53,868 nucleotides of DNA from Flavobacteriales bacterium (GTDB taxonomy: Bacteria > Bacteroidota > Bacteroidia > Flavobacteriales_D > Sanyastnellaceae). The translations under genes and the position numbers were made by a program. The stretch covers positions 1 through 53,868 of the forward strand of contig CANKYR010000004.1 of NCBI GenBank assembly GCA_947488195.1, written 5' to 3'. This document shows, piece after piece, positions 7,498-15,186 of this stretch. The first letter of the stretch is position 1. Each line of letters starts with the position of its first letter. The notes beneath the pieces are model-generated. The model was not told where the DNA came from, searched no databases, and worked only from the letters and a program-made list of their open reading frames with translations.

Positions 7498-10425
7498 TTA
7501 TTCAATAATGATTTCGTCAAAGAAAACCCACGGCTTCCCGCCAACACCCAAATGCCATTCAGGAATTTTATCGAACGCCGGAATCGCAACACACTTGACA
7601 TACTTCACTGCGCTAACATCGCCTTTGTAATTCTTATCGAAGCTCGCAGTGTATTCATGCATCTGTGGGTCTTCGACGCGTTGCTGTGAAGTGTAGTCTT
7701 GCGAATACACTTCGTCGTAAGACTTTCCATCTTTACTCACAAAGAATTTTACGTTGGAAGGAAACCATATCCATGGACGAATATCTTGATAAGCAGAAAG
7801 CGAAATCTTTTTGATGTTCGTCGGATTTTTCAATTCAATAACACATTCCATTTTGCCATTGTATCCTTGCCATACACCCGTTCTAAAATCGAGCTTTCCA
7901 CGAATGCCATCGACAAGCGCATCATTTCCACCTGCAGTGTATTGCGCGTCGTAGTTGCCCACTTCCTTCATCACTAAATTTCCTGAACGCTTGTAGAAGG
8001 TTGCTTCTATCCAAGGACTGTCAATCTCTTGGTCTGAACCGGCCAAGCCTTTTACAAGTATGGTACATGTTTTTGTAATCTTGAATGGCTCGGAATAGAA
8101 GAATCCTTTTTTCTTGCTTCCACCTTCTTCCATTATTTCAACTTTAATTTTAGAAGCACTATTCAAACACGAAATTGAAATCATTTGCTCGCCTACGAAT
8201 GCGCGATTGGGCGCAGTGATGATTGGCGCAGGGACAATGTTTTTTAGATTGTAATTAATTGGAAATGGGCTTGTGTAGCCTTGCCCCTGCGTGTTAAACT
8301 CCGGCATTGGATCGTAATCTTGCCACCAGCCGTTGTATTCACCTGGACAAATCGGATACGTATTCCAAGCGCTTACAACATACCATGCCGACATCTGACC
8401 ACAGTCTTCGTTTCCGCAAAGTCCATCTGGAGTATGAGAGTAGAGGGTCTTCATAATGCTATCGCGATACATGTGCAGCTTATCACGATTCACATAAGCA
8501 TACAAATACGCCATGTGATGACTCGGTTCGTTGCCGTGTGCGTACTGTCCGATAAGTCCTGTGATGTCGGCCTGCTCTCTTCCGGTTGTTTGCGTTGGAG
8601 CGTTGAAGAGTTTGTCTAATTCCGCTTCGAATTCTTTCTTTCCACCCATCAATTCCATCAATTCAGGAATGGCATGTGGCGCAAAGAATCGGTATTGCCA
8701 TGCATTCGCTTCGGTGTAATGAAAGTTCACTTGATACGGATCGAAAGGTGTTGCGAATCCGCCATTCACACGAGCGCGCATGAATTTCGTATCCGGATCG
8801 AAAACGTTTTTCCAGTTCTGAGAACGAATGGCATATTGTTGCGCAACCGCTTTATCCCCGATCATTTCAGCATAGCGTGAAATACAAAAATCGTCGTAAG
8901 CAAACTCCAATGTCTTACTCACGCTTTCGCTGAACTCATCACCCGGCACATAGCCATATTTTACATAAGCTTTCTTTTCATCTTGCGGACCATTACTTGT
9001 CGCAACCATGGCTTCCAACATTTTCAATTCGTCTTCGCGGTTTTTGAAACGAATACCTTGCTGGTAGGCTTCTGCAACCACAGGTACACTGTGATACCCG
9101 ATCATGCAATACGTTTCATTTCCCGCCAATTCCCAAACAGGTAATTCACCACGCTCTTTATACATTTCCAAAAAAGTCTTCATCCAATCTTGCGTGCGCT
9201 CCGGTTCTAATTTACACATCATCGGATGGTAGGTGCGGAACGTATCCCAAAGTGAAAACACAGTGTAGCGCGTATATCCTTCAGCCGTATGAATCTTATT
9301 GTCCATACCTCTGTATCTTCCATCTACATCGCTCCACACATTCGGAACGGTGTAGCAGTGGTACAAAGAAGTGCGGTAATTCTCAAGTCCTTTTCTGGTT
9401 GGAAATAAAATCGGGGCAGGCGCTTTCTTAAAAATTTTATCCCACTCTTCTTCTACTTTTTGTTTGTTGTACCTGAAATCGGTTCGAGGCATTTCAGCAT
9501 ATAAATTTTTCTTGGCGCCCTCTTCATCAACCCCCGAAATTCCTACGCGAATAGTCAATTCATTTTTTTCGGTTGGAAGGAAAAGAAACTGAAACGCTTG
9601 AATCATTTCAAGTTCAATCTTCGTCTCTCCTTTTTCATTCACGCTCTTGGAACGTTGCATCAATTGGTCATTTCCAACAAAAGGCTGAGAGAACACCGCA
9701 TAGAAATACGTGTGCTGCTCAGTAGCCCACGCTTCAGAAACACGGTAACCGCTAATAGCAGTATCGCCATAAAAATGCAAGTCGTAATACAAGAGTTTAT
9801 CTCTGTGCATGAAGTCTAAAAACAACAAGCAAGAGTCTCCCGGTTGCATTTTGTATTTGTGCAATCCTGCGTGAGTAGAGGCTGTGAATCCCGCGTCAAT
9901 GTTGTAATCATCTAGGTGAACGCTGTAAAAACCTGGGCTTGCTTGTTCTCTTTTATGCGAAAATTTTGAAGCAATGGCATCGCGCCAAAGTGGTTTTTCC
10001 TTCGTGTGTCCATTCGTTGGCATGAACAGTATATCGCCGTAATCAGACACTCCCGTTCCTTGCAAATGCGTGTGCGTGAATCCGTAAATAATGCTATCGC
10101 TATAATGATAACCACCGCAACCGTCCCATCCGTCGAGTCGGGTATCCGGACTCAACTGAACCATTCCAAACGGAGCAGTTGCTCCGGGAAAGGTGTGTCC
10201 ATGTCCGCCTGTTCCGGTGAACACATTTACATTGAATTTTTTGCTTTGACTATCTTTTACTTCAACATTTGGCACCTGAACCGAATGACTGTTCGGTTTA
10301 TTCGAAACGGGTGCTGGTTTATAATCCTCCGGATTCTCATTGGGTGGAATATGGGCTATGACGCATGATCCAAGCGTTATGCAGGAAAGGAGAAATGCAG
10401 AAAGGTAAACGTGTATTTTGTTCAT
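7498..10425 (-). CDS. GH92 family alpha-mannosidase, lipoprotein with accessory domains
   Basis: Exo-acting, calcium-dependent alpha-mannosidase of glycoside hydrolase family 92, 975 residues from the chosen start. The start is the ATG at 10425 (an in-frame one lies 8 codons upstream) because it overlaps the previous stop as ATGA and gives a clean lipoprotein signal ending in LGSC. Family signatures present are GTGGHGHTFPGATAPFGM, the proton-donor region HYTEANAWQY and the base region GNEDCGQMSAWY. After the catalytic (alpha/alpha)6 domain comes an Fn3-associated/chitobiase-like segment (about 745-825) and a C-terminal F5/8 type C-like carbohydrate-binding domain (about 830-975). It probably trims mannose from N-glycans or mannans at the cell surface or in the periplasm. 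No SusC/SusD pair flanks it. Confidence 0.9.
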   Translation of the reverse strand: MNKIHVYLSAFLLSCITLGSCVIAHIPPNENPEDYKPAPVSNKPNSHSVQVPNVEVKDSQSKKFNVNVFTGTGGHGHTFPGATAPFGMVQLSPDTRLDGWDGCGGYHYSDSIIYGFTHTHLQGTGVSDYGDILFMPTNGHTKEKPLWRDAIASKFSHKREQASPGFYSVHLDDYNIDAGFTASTHAGLHKYKMQPGDSCLLFLDFMHRDKLLYYDLHFYGDTAISGYRVSEAWATEQHTYFYAVFSQPFVGNDQLMQRSKSVNEKGETKIELEMIQAFQFLFLPTEKNELTIRVGISGVDEEGAKKNLYAEMPRTDFRYNKQKVEEEWDKIFKKAPAPILFPTRKGLENYRTSLYHCYTVPNVWSDVDGRYRGMDNKIHTAEGYTRYTVFSLWDTFRTYHPMMCKLEPERTQDWMKTFLEMYKERGELPVWELAGNETYCMIGYHSVPVVAEAYQQGIRFKNREDELKMLEAMVATSNGPQDEKKAYVKYGYVPGDEFSESVSKTLEFAYDDFCISRYAEMIGDKAVAQQYAIRSQNWKNVFDPDTKFMRARVNGGFATPFDPYQVNFHYTEANAWQYRFFAPHAIPELMELMGGKKEFEAELDKLFNAPTQTTGREQADITGLIGQYAHGNEPSHHMAYLYAYVNRDKLHMYRDSIMKTLYSHTPDGLCGNEDCGQMSAWYVVSAWNTYPICPGEYNGWWQDYDPMPEFNTQGQGYTSPFPINYNLKNIVPAPIITAPNRAFVGEQMISISCLNSASKIKVEIMEEGGSKKKGFFYSEPFKITKTCTILVKGLAGSDQEIDSPWIEATFYKRSGNLVMKEVGNYDAQYTAGGNDALVDGIRGKLDFRTGVWQGYNGKMECVIELKNPTNIKKISLSAYQDIRPWIWFPSNVKFFVSKDGKSYDEVYSQDYTSQQRVEDPQMHEYTASFDKNYKGDVSAVKYVKCVAIPAFDKIPEWHLGVGGKPWVFFDEIIIE

Positions 10426-10889
10426 GGTGCAGTAGTAGGAGAAACGCAAACCGGACAGTTCATTCGGTCGTGAACGCCAAAGTGAAGCACTTGTGGTTTG
10501 GCTATTTTTATTTGAGTGAGATAAATTTCTTTTTGTTCTGGAGTCAGCGCTAGCTCTACATTTAAGTCACGTTCTTCGCGAAGTTTTTTTACAAATTCAG
10601 ATCGTGCATTCAAATCTTTCAAACGCTCTTCTTCATTCACAGAAGGTCGTTCAGCAACGGTGTCCATGATTTTTTTCTGATCTTCAATAAGCCCGTGATA
10701 GTGAACGAAGATGGAGGGTATCAACAAATGCTGCTGTTGAGAAAGATTCAATTTCGACTCAATTGATTTTATGCGCGCTTGATCTTGCGCGGACAGCATG
10801 CTAATGTCTACAGAATCTCTTTGCATGGGTTGAGCCCACGAGAACAGAGTAAATAAACAGAATGAAAGCGTGCAGATAAATCGAATCAT
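10422..10889 (-). CDS. Small secreted protein of unknown function, Spy/CpxP-like composition
   Basis: A 155-residue protein with a signal peptide (cleavage probably after FSWAQ, residue 19). The rest is helical and highly charged, with two LTPEQ/LSQQQ-like segments reminiscent of the Spy/CpxP periplasmic chaperone group, but I do not claim membership. The C-terminus has a CPVC motif that could bind a metal or form a disulfide. It is the first gene of an operon: its TGA overlaps the ATG of the GH92 gene. A -7 element (TATTTTTG, minus strand, 10894-10901) ends 4 nt before its start codon. It diverges from the cobalamin riboswitch operon. Confidence 0.65.
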   Translation of the reverse strand: MIRFICTLSFCLFTLFSWAQPMQRDSVDISMLSAQDQARIKSIESKLNLSQQQHLLIPSIFVHYHGLIEDQKKIMDTVAERPSVNEEERLKDLNARSEFVKKLREERDLNVELALTPEQKEIYLTQIKIAKPQVLHFGVHDRMNCPVCVSPTTAP

Positions 10890-10893
10890 ATTT

Positions 10894-10901
10894 CAAAAAT
10901 A
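10894..10901 (-). promoter_or_regulatory. -7 promoter element TATTTTTG, 4 nt before the start codon
   Basis: Minus-strand match to TAnnTTTG exactly 4 nt upstream of the ATG at 10889. It would drive the small secreted protein, GH92 and aminotransferase operon with essentially no 5' leader. Confidence 0.5.
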
Positions 10902-10921
10902 GGACAGAAGAAAAGATTTAC

Positions 10922-10929
10922 TACATTTG
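10922..10929 (+). promoter_or_regulatory. -7 promoter element TACATTTG ahead of the cobalamin riboswitch
   Basis: Plus-strand TAnnTTTG match 7 nt before the riboswitch aptamer begins, so transcription would start at or just before the aptamer. No good -33 TTG is seen. Confidence 0.5.
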
Positions 10930-10936
10930 CCATGCA

Positions 10937-11104
10937 TTTGGTCAATGAAGAAGTTCATTGTGAAAAGGGAATCGCGCGAAAATCGCGAACTGTGCCCGCA
11001 GCTGTAAAGCTCTCATTCGAAAGAATGAAAACGATTGCCACTCAAAGCCACTGTGAAAACGGGAAGGCGCGCAACCGAGAGATAAGTCAGAAGACCTGCC
11101 AAGT
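10937..11104 (+). ncRNA. Cobalamin riboswitch
   Basis: Leader RNA that binds adenosyl- or other cobalamins and represses B12 uptake genes. All conserved blocks occur in order: AAAAGGGAA (about 10963-10971), CCCGCAGCTGTAA (10995-11007), the B12 box GCCACTG (11047-11053), GGGAAGGC (11061-11068) and GTCAGAAGACCTGCC (11086-11100). Peripheral hairpins CATTC-GAAA-GAATG and a GCGCG stem are also visible. It is followed by two mutually exclusive hairpins just before the start codon of the BtuB-like receptor, pointing to control of translation rather than of termination. The aptamer call is firm; the expression mechanism is inferred. Confidence 0.95.
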
Positions 11105-11111
11105 GTATTAA

Positions 11112-11137
11112 CCCCATCATCGCTCGGGGCCAAGCGA
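11112..11137 (+). promoter_or_regulatory. Putative riboswitch expression platform (two alternative hairpins)
   Basis: CCCC at 11112-11115 can pair with GGGG at 11126-11129, while TCGCT at 11120-11124 can pair with AGCGA at 11133-11137. The second stem would hold the first stem's GGGG in its loop, so the two cannot form together. They end 10 nt before the ATG at 11148. There is no U-tract, so this is not an intrinsic terminator. Confidence 0.4.
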
Positions 11138-11147
11138 GAACAGGACT

Positions 11148-13049
11148 ATGAAGAAAAAACTTTGTGCTGTCTTATTGTTGCTGTTGCCTTTTGTTCTGCT
11201 TGCGCAAGACTCACTGCCGCATGTATCCATCATGCCTCTGGAGATTATATCCGAGCGCAGCTTGAAAGCAGATGAACTGCACGCAGTAGATTCTACTCTT
11301 TTACTCCATTCTTCATCTTTAGACATTGCTACCACATTGCAACGTTCGGGCATTGGTATGGTGAACACCTACGGTGCGCCCGGATCCATTGCTTCCTTCC
11401 GTTTGGGCGGAATGAGTTCGAACTATGTTACTGTTGAATTAAATGGAGCCGTGCTAAACTCGCCAACACTTGGAATGGCCGATCTCTCGCTTATTCCTTC
11501 ATTCTTTATTCAATCGGCTTCGCTCGGAGAACGCAACTTTAGTGGCTTTCAGCGGAATGTAGGTCTAGCCGCAACGCTTAGATTAGAATCAAGTGTTGCC
11601 ACAAAAAACGAAATCTCTGTTGAAAGTACAGTCAACTCCTTACAGAATATTTTTCACGGAATGGCTGTTTCAAGAAAACGAGATAGATGGAAATGGAGCA
11701 TTCGAGCATTTCAATCACGAAATGAAAACAAATTCAGTTACAGAGATATTCAGCAATGGGAAGCCCCTTTGGTTACTCAAACGAATAACAACAACATGAC
11801 ACAAGGTGTGCAGAGCAATATTGTTTTTGAAGGAAAGAAAAGGACGCATTATTTCAACACCATGGCAGTTAATCGTTATGCATTATTGCCATCAGTCATG
11901 GGCGGGGTAGGCAACTGGAATGCAAATCAGCGTGACGACCTTTTTCAATCGACGTTTTATTGTGAAGGAAAGCGCAAAAGTGTTTTTTCTTTCATGCATT
12001 TTCAGTCTAAGCAAGGCGTTTCTGTTACGCTATCCAATCAAGAATATTCAAGCTATGTAGCTTCAAGCCAAATTCAAACAAGTCTCGTTAACGCTTTTGT
12101 AAACGGATCGTTGCAAATGCGCAGAGCGCTCGTTCAAATTAATCCTACTGCAAGCGTTACTTCGCTTCAATACCGCGATTGGACTCAGCAAGTTCAGTGG
12201 AAGGGAGGTTCGTTGTGGGCTTCCTACATTCAGGATTTAGCAAAAGGAAAATTGAGAATGGTTTCTTGGGTGAAGCCCGAATGGCGCTCAGATCGGAAGC
12301 CGATTATAAGTGGTGAAATAGGAGTGGAACTTCCATATAAAATAAAAAATGTGAGCTCGCAATTGTCGCTTTCAGGTAGCGTGAAATCGCGCATGCCTTC
12401 GGCGAATGATCTCTATTGGATTCAAGGCGGAAATCCTGAATTGCTTTCGGAACAAGCAAAGTGGATTCAGTTCAAGTGGCACAATGAAATTACGTTGCAA
12501 ATGGAGAGGGCATTGCAATTTCAGGTAAATGCAAAGACAGGGAATGTTTCCAATTGGATTCAATGGGTGCCAATGCCAGAAAATATATGGATGGCAAGTA
12601 ATTATAAATCTGTTTCAATGAATCAAATTGAAGGAGTTGTCTCGATGAAATCTAAGTTTTTTAGAGGTGTAATAAATGTTACAGCCAGAGCTGAACTTAC
12701 CCATACGACTGCCGTGAATAGCGGGAGTCCTTATGCGTTCGATATTATTTACACCCCTCGCCTTCGTCAAAGTTCTTCCCTTCAATATACTCAAGATGGT
12801 TGGTCGGTGTTGCTTTCAAACGCCTTTGTCTCGAGCCGTTTCACAGATGAAGGAAACAGTAGCTTTTACGCATTACCAAGTTTCAATTTGTTAAACGCTA
12901 GTCTGAATAAGGATTGGCAATTCAACAAAAATCAAATCGTTCTTCAATTCGAAATTCAAAATATAACCAATACTCAATACCAATGGATACGAGGATATGC
13001 GTTGCCTGGTAGAGTCTACTCAATCGGAATTAAATTTTTTATTCACTAA
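11148..13049 (+). CDS. BtuB-like TonB-dependent cobalamin receptor
   Basis: Outer-membrane receptor of 633 residues that would import cobalamin or related corrinoids using TonB energy. It has a signal peptide (MKKKLCAVLL, cleavage near LLAQ), a plug domain (about 45-145, with RLGGMSSNYVTVELNGA and MADLSLIPSFFI) and a short barrel ending in an aromatic-rich strand. The protein lacks the N-terminal carboxypeptidase-like domain of many Bacteroidota receptors, as do BtuB-type receptors. The substrate assignment rests on the cobalamin riboswitch directly upstream and the BtuG-like gene 12 nt downstream, not on residues that contact B12. The receptor could also serve a B12 precursor such as cobinamide. 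Confidence 0.85.
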   Translation: MKKKLCAVLLLLLPFVLLAQDSLPHVSIMPLEIISERSLKADELHAVDSTLLLHSSSLDIATTLQRSGIGMVNTYGAPGSIASFRLGGMSSNYVTVELNGAVLNSPTLGMADLSLIPSFFIQSASLGERNFSGFQRNVGLAATLRLESSVATKNEISVESTVNSLQNIFHGMAVSRKRDRWKWSIRAFQSRNENKFSYRDIQQWEAPLVTQTNNNNMTQGVQSNIVFEGKKRTHYFNTMAVNRYALLPSVMGGVGNWNANQRDDLFQSTFYCEGKRKSVFSFMHFQSKQGVSVTLSNQEYSSYVASSQIQTSLVNAFVNGSLQMRRALVQINPTASVTSLQYRDWTQQVQWKGGSLWASYIQDLAKGKLRMVSWVKPEWRSDRKPIISGEIGVELPYKIKNVSSQLSLSGSVKSRMPSANDLYWIQGGNPELLSEQAKWIQFKWHNEITLQMERALQFQVNAKTGNVSNWIQWVPMPENIWMASNYKSVSMNQIEGVVSMKSKFFRGVINVTARAELTHTTAVNSGSPYAFDIIYTPRLRQSSSLQYTQDGWSVLLSNAFVSSRFTDEGNSSFYALPSFNLLNASLNKDWQFNKNQIVLQFEIQNITNTQYQWIRGYALPGRVYSIGIKFFIH

Positions 13050-13061
13050 AACAAAATAACC

Positions 13062-14102
13062 ATGAAATTCAAATTTTTATCTGCCTTACTTTTCTCAATG
13101 GTTCTCGTTTCTTGCGAAAAATGCAAGAACGATGATGAGCCGATTGTTGACTATTCTAATGGCGCATTTGTAGTCAATGAAGGTTCATTCGGAAATCTGA
13201 ATGGAAGTATTACGTGGACGCTCAACAGCGTGCTAGTTTCAAATCCATTTGCTGATGCGAATGGAACTTCTTTGGGCGATGTTATTTCAGATTTCGATAT
13301 TGTAAATGGAAAGTTTTACGCCGTATCGAATTCAACGGGAAAGGTTATTGTCATGAATGCAACAACCTTTAAAGTTGAAGCCGAAATTACCGGTTTTGCT
13401 TACCCACGTTCGTTTCAATATGTAGGAAACGGAATGGCCGCAGTTACAGATGGTAGTTTAGATGGAAGTGTGAAATGGATTGACCTTTCAACAAATACCA
13501 TTACGGCTTCTACGCCTGTAGGATTGGGTCCTGAAGGCATGTGTGTTTACGCTGATCGACTTTATGTGTGTAACAGCGGTGGATGGGATATAGACAATCG
13601 TATTGCTGTAATTGATATTCCGACTCAGTCTGTTCTGACCTATGTAAATGTGGCAGACAGACCCGTTGAAATTCAAGTAGATACAAATGGTTATTTGTGG
13701 GCTTTGTGCAGCGGGCAAACGCAATATGATGCGAATTATACAATAATCGGGCATACGCCCGCAGCTTTAGAAAAAGTGAATTCGGTGGATAATTCCGTTA
13801 CAACATTCGATGTTGGTACATTGGGAGATCACCCTTTGCACATGGCGAAGGATGAGACAAACAACAGAATTTACATTTCAAACGCAACGGTTTTATCTTT
13901 CGATATACAATCGAATGTATTTACAGATTTCTTGACGTTAGCATCCAACGGTGTTTCGGTGAATCCAACCACGCATGAGGTTTGGGTTTGCAGTGCAACG
14001 AATTACACTTCTCCTTCAACTGTAAAAGTTTACAGCTCTGCTGGAACGTATGTGAAGGAACTTACTGCGGGTATTGCTGCTTGGAAAGTAGAATTCAATT
14101 GA
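13062..14102 (+). CDS. BtuG-like beta-propeller surface lipoprotein
   Basis: A 346-residue lipoprotein (lipobox LVSC, Cys18, followed by charged residues) made of repeating propeller blades such as VIVMNATTFKVEAEITGF and IAVIDIPTQSVLTYVNV, in the DUF5074/YncE-like class. In gut Bacteroides, BtuG proteins of this architecture bind B12 with very high affinity on top of BtuB. Here the gene lies 12 nt after the BtuB-like receptor in a riboswitch-controlled operon, so the same role is likely. Residues contacting B12 cannot be checked by eye. Aspartates next to the lipobox (KNDDEP) could act in lipoprotein surface export, but this is only suggestive. The operon ends in a strong terminator 24 nt later. 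Confidence 0.75.
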   Translation: MKFKFLSALLFSMVLVSCEKCKNDDEPIVDYSNGAFVVNEGSFGNLNGSITWTLNSVLVSNPFADANGTSLGDVISDFDIVNGKFYAVSNSTGKVIVMNATTFKVEAEITGFAYPRSFQYVGNGMAAVTDGSLDGSVKWIDLSTNTITASTPVGLGPEGMCVYADRLYVCNSGGWDIDNRIAVIDIPTQSVLTYVNVADRPVEIQVDTNGYLWALCSGQTQYDANYTIIGHTPAALEKVNSVDNSVTTFDVGTLGDHPLHMAKDETNNRIYISNATVLSFDIQSNVFTDFLTLASNGVSVNPTTHEVWVCSATNYTSPSTVKVYSSAGTYVKELTAGIAAWKVEFN

Positions 14103-14125
14103 TATTCTTCCAAGTGAAAAACAAG

Positions 14126-14155
14126 AAAGCCGCTTGAAAAAGCGGCTTTTGTTTT
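14126..14155 (+). terminator. Intrinsic terminator of the B12 uptake operon
   Basis: A perfect 10-bp stem AAAGCCGCTT / AAGCGGCTTT with a GAAA tetraloop is followed by TGTTTT. It can work in both directions and could also end the convergent small-protein gene. Confidence 0.85.
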
Positions 14156-14170
14156 ATATCGAAAATAAAT

Positions 14171-14515
14171 TTAGTTCTGTTCTACGAATTTACCGTTTTG
14201 CTTCACCAAATGAATATGAGCTGAAGTAGCAGTTAAGTTAACGTTGCTGTTCGATTGACAAACAACCAATCCGCCAGTAGTTGCGCGGACAGAGTATGAA
14301 ATACCAATTAAGTTTCTGTTCGCATCGAATTGCGGGGTGTATTGAAAATCTAACCCATGAGCAATCATGTCGTTGCGCAGTTGAAACAACTGCTCACGTG
14401 TTGTAGTTGATGAAAGTGTAAGGTTCACCTCATTGCTTGTAACAATGTTTTGAGCCATAACGGAAGAGCCCATTATAAGAGCTGCAGCAACTAAAAGAGA
14501 GCGAAGGGTTTTCAT
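14171..14515 (-). CDS. Small secreted protein of unknown function
   Basis: A 114-residue protein with a signal peptide (MKTLRSLLVAAALIMGSS, cleavage after VMAQ near residue 22). The mature part has a segment TTTREQLFQLRNDMIAHGL, probably one helix, followed by beta-rich sequence. Its one mature cysteine (VCQS) has no obvious partner. I do not recognise the family. It stands alone: a terminator lies 15 bp beyond its stop and the next gene is divergent. Signal peptide and codon structure make it a convincing gene even without a function. Confidence 0.65.
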   Translation of the reverse strand: MKTLRSLLVAAALIMGSSVMAQNIVTSNEVNLTLSSTTTREQLFQLRNDMIAHGLDFQYTPQFDANRNLIGISYSVRATTGGLVVCQSNSNVNLTATSAHIHLVKQNGKFVEQN

Positions 14516-14631
14516 AAGTTTGAATCTTTACACAATTATACAAATAGTTTTTATTTATTGGTGAGCGAATTGAAAAATAATCCTTCCGTTTTATGAACTA
14601 TTTTCGCCGCTCATTTTAATCCTGACGAATA

Positions 14632-15159
14632 GTGAGCCAAAAATTATCATCTACTGAATTACGCATTCAATTAATGTCTTCCGATGAATCAATAGCACTG
14701 AATGCAATTGAGCAATTGAAGATAAATGGAAAGGCATCTGCCATTTCCCCGCTGTTGGAAGTTCTTGCATCTTCGAATCATGAATCAATGAAGAAAGAAG
14801 CGCGTGAAATGCTTTCAGCCATGCGTGTAAAAAACGCAGAAGAAGAATTGGTTCAAGCCCTCTTCGATTCGAAATATAAAAACATTCAAGTAGATATTCT
14901 GCAGTTCCTGTGGAGCAATGGTTTTTCCGCAGCCGGACAGTTACATGTTTTGGTTGAAGTAGCTGTGAAAAATGGGTTTCAAGGCATGCTTGAGTTTATG
15001 AGTATATTGGAAGTAGAAGAAGGCGTTTATTCCGAGGAAGAACAACTGGGAGCAATGAGCTTCCTGCGCAGCACTGCACAGGAAAATTTCACTCGAGAAG
15101 AAAAAATCATTTTCAACGATATTCTTCGCACAATAGATACGCTTGTCATAAACGAATAG
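14632..15159 (+). CDS. HEAT-repeat-like cytoplasmic protein
   Basis: A 175-residue all-helical protein starting at GTG (14632), with no signal peptide or membrane segment. The first half reads as two or three HEAT-like helix pairs (SIALNAIEQLKINGKASAIS, then SPLLEVLASSNHESMKKEAR and so on), a scaffold used for protein contacts. The C-terminal third is acidic. No catalytic motif is visible. The annotation HEAT-repeat is a pattern reading. It is monocistronic, convergent with the large T9SS type B gene 27 bp away. Confidence 0.6.
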   Translation: MSQKLSSTELRIQLMSSDESIALNAIEQLKINGKASAISPLLEVLASSNHESMKKEAREMLSAMRVKNAEEELVQALFDSKYKNIQVDILQFLWSNGFSAAGQLHVLVEVAVKNGFQGMLEFMSILEVEEGVYSEEEQLGAMSFLRSTAQENFTREEKIIFNDILRTIDTLVINE

Positions 15160-15186
15160 TCCTCGCGAAGCGTCATCACGCAGTGT

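Noticed and set aside
8281-8619. Long antisense frames within the GH92 gene (also 10006-10368)
   Set aside because: Their products are rich in Arg, His and Ile as typical for complement-strand frames; the GH92 frame is supported by catalytic motifs throughout.
10937-11104. TPP or other riboswitch class
   Set aside because: The ordered blocks, including the B12 box GCCACTG and the final AGACCTGCC, are specific for cobalamin aptamers.
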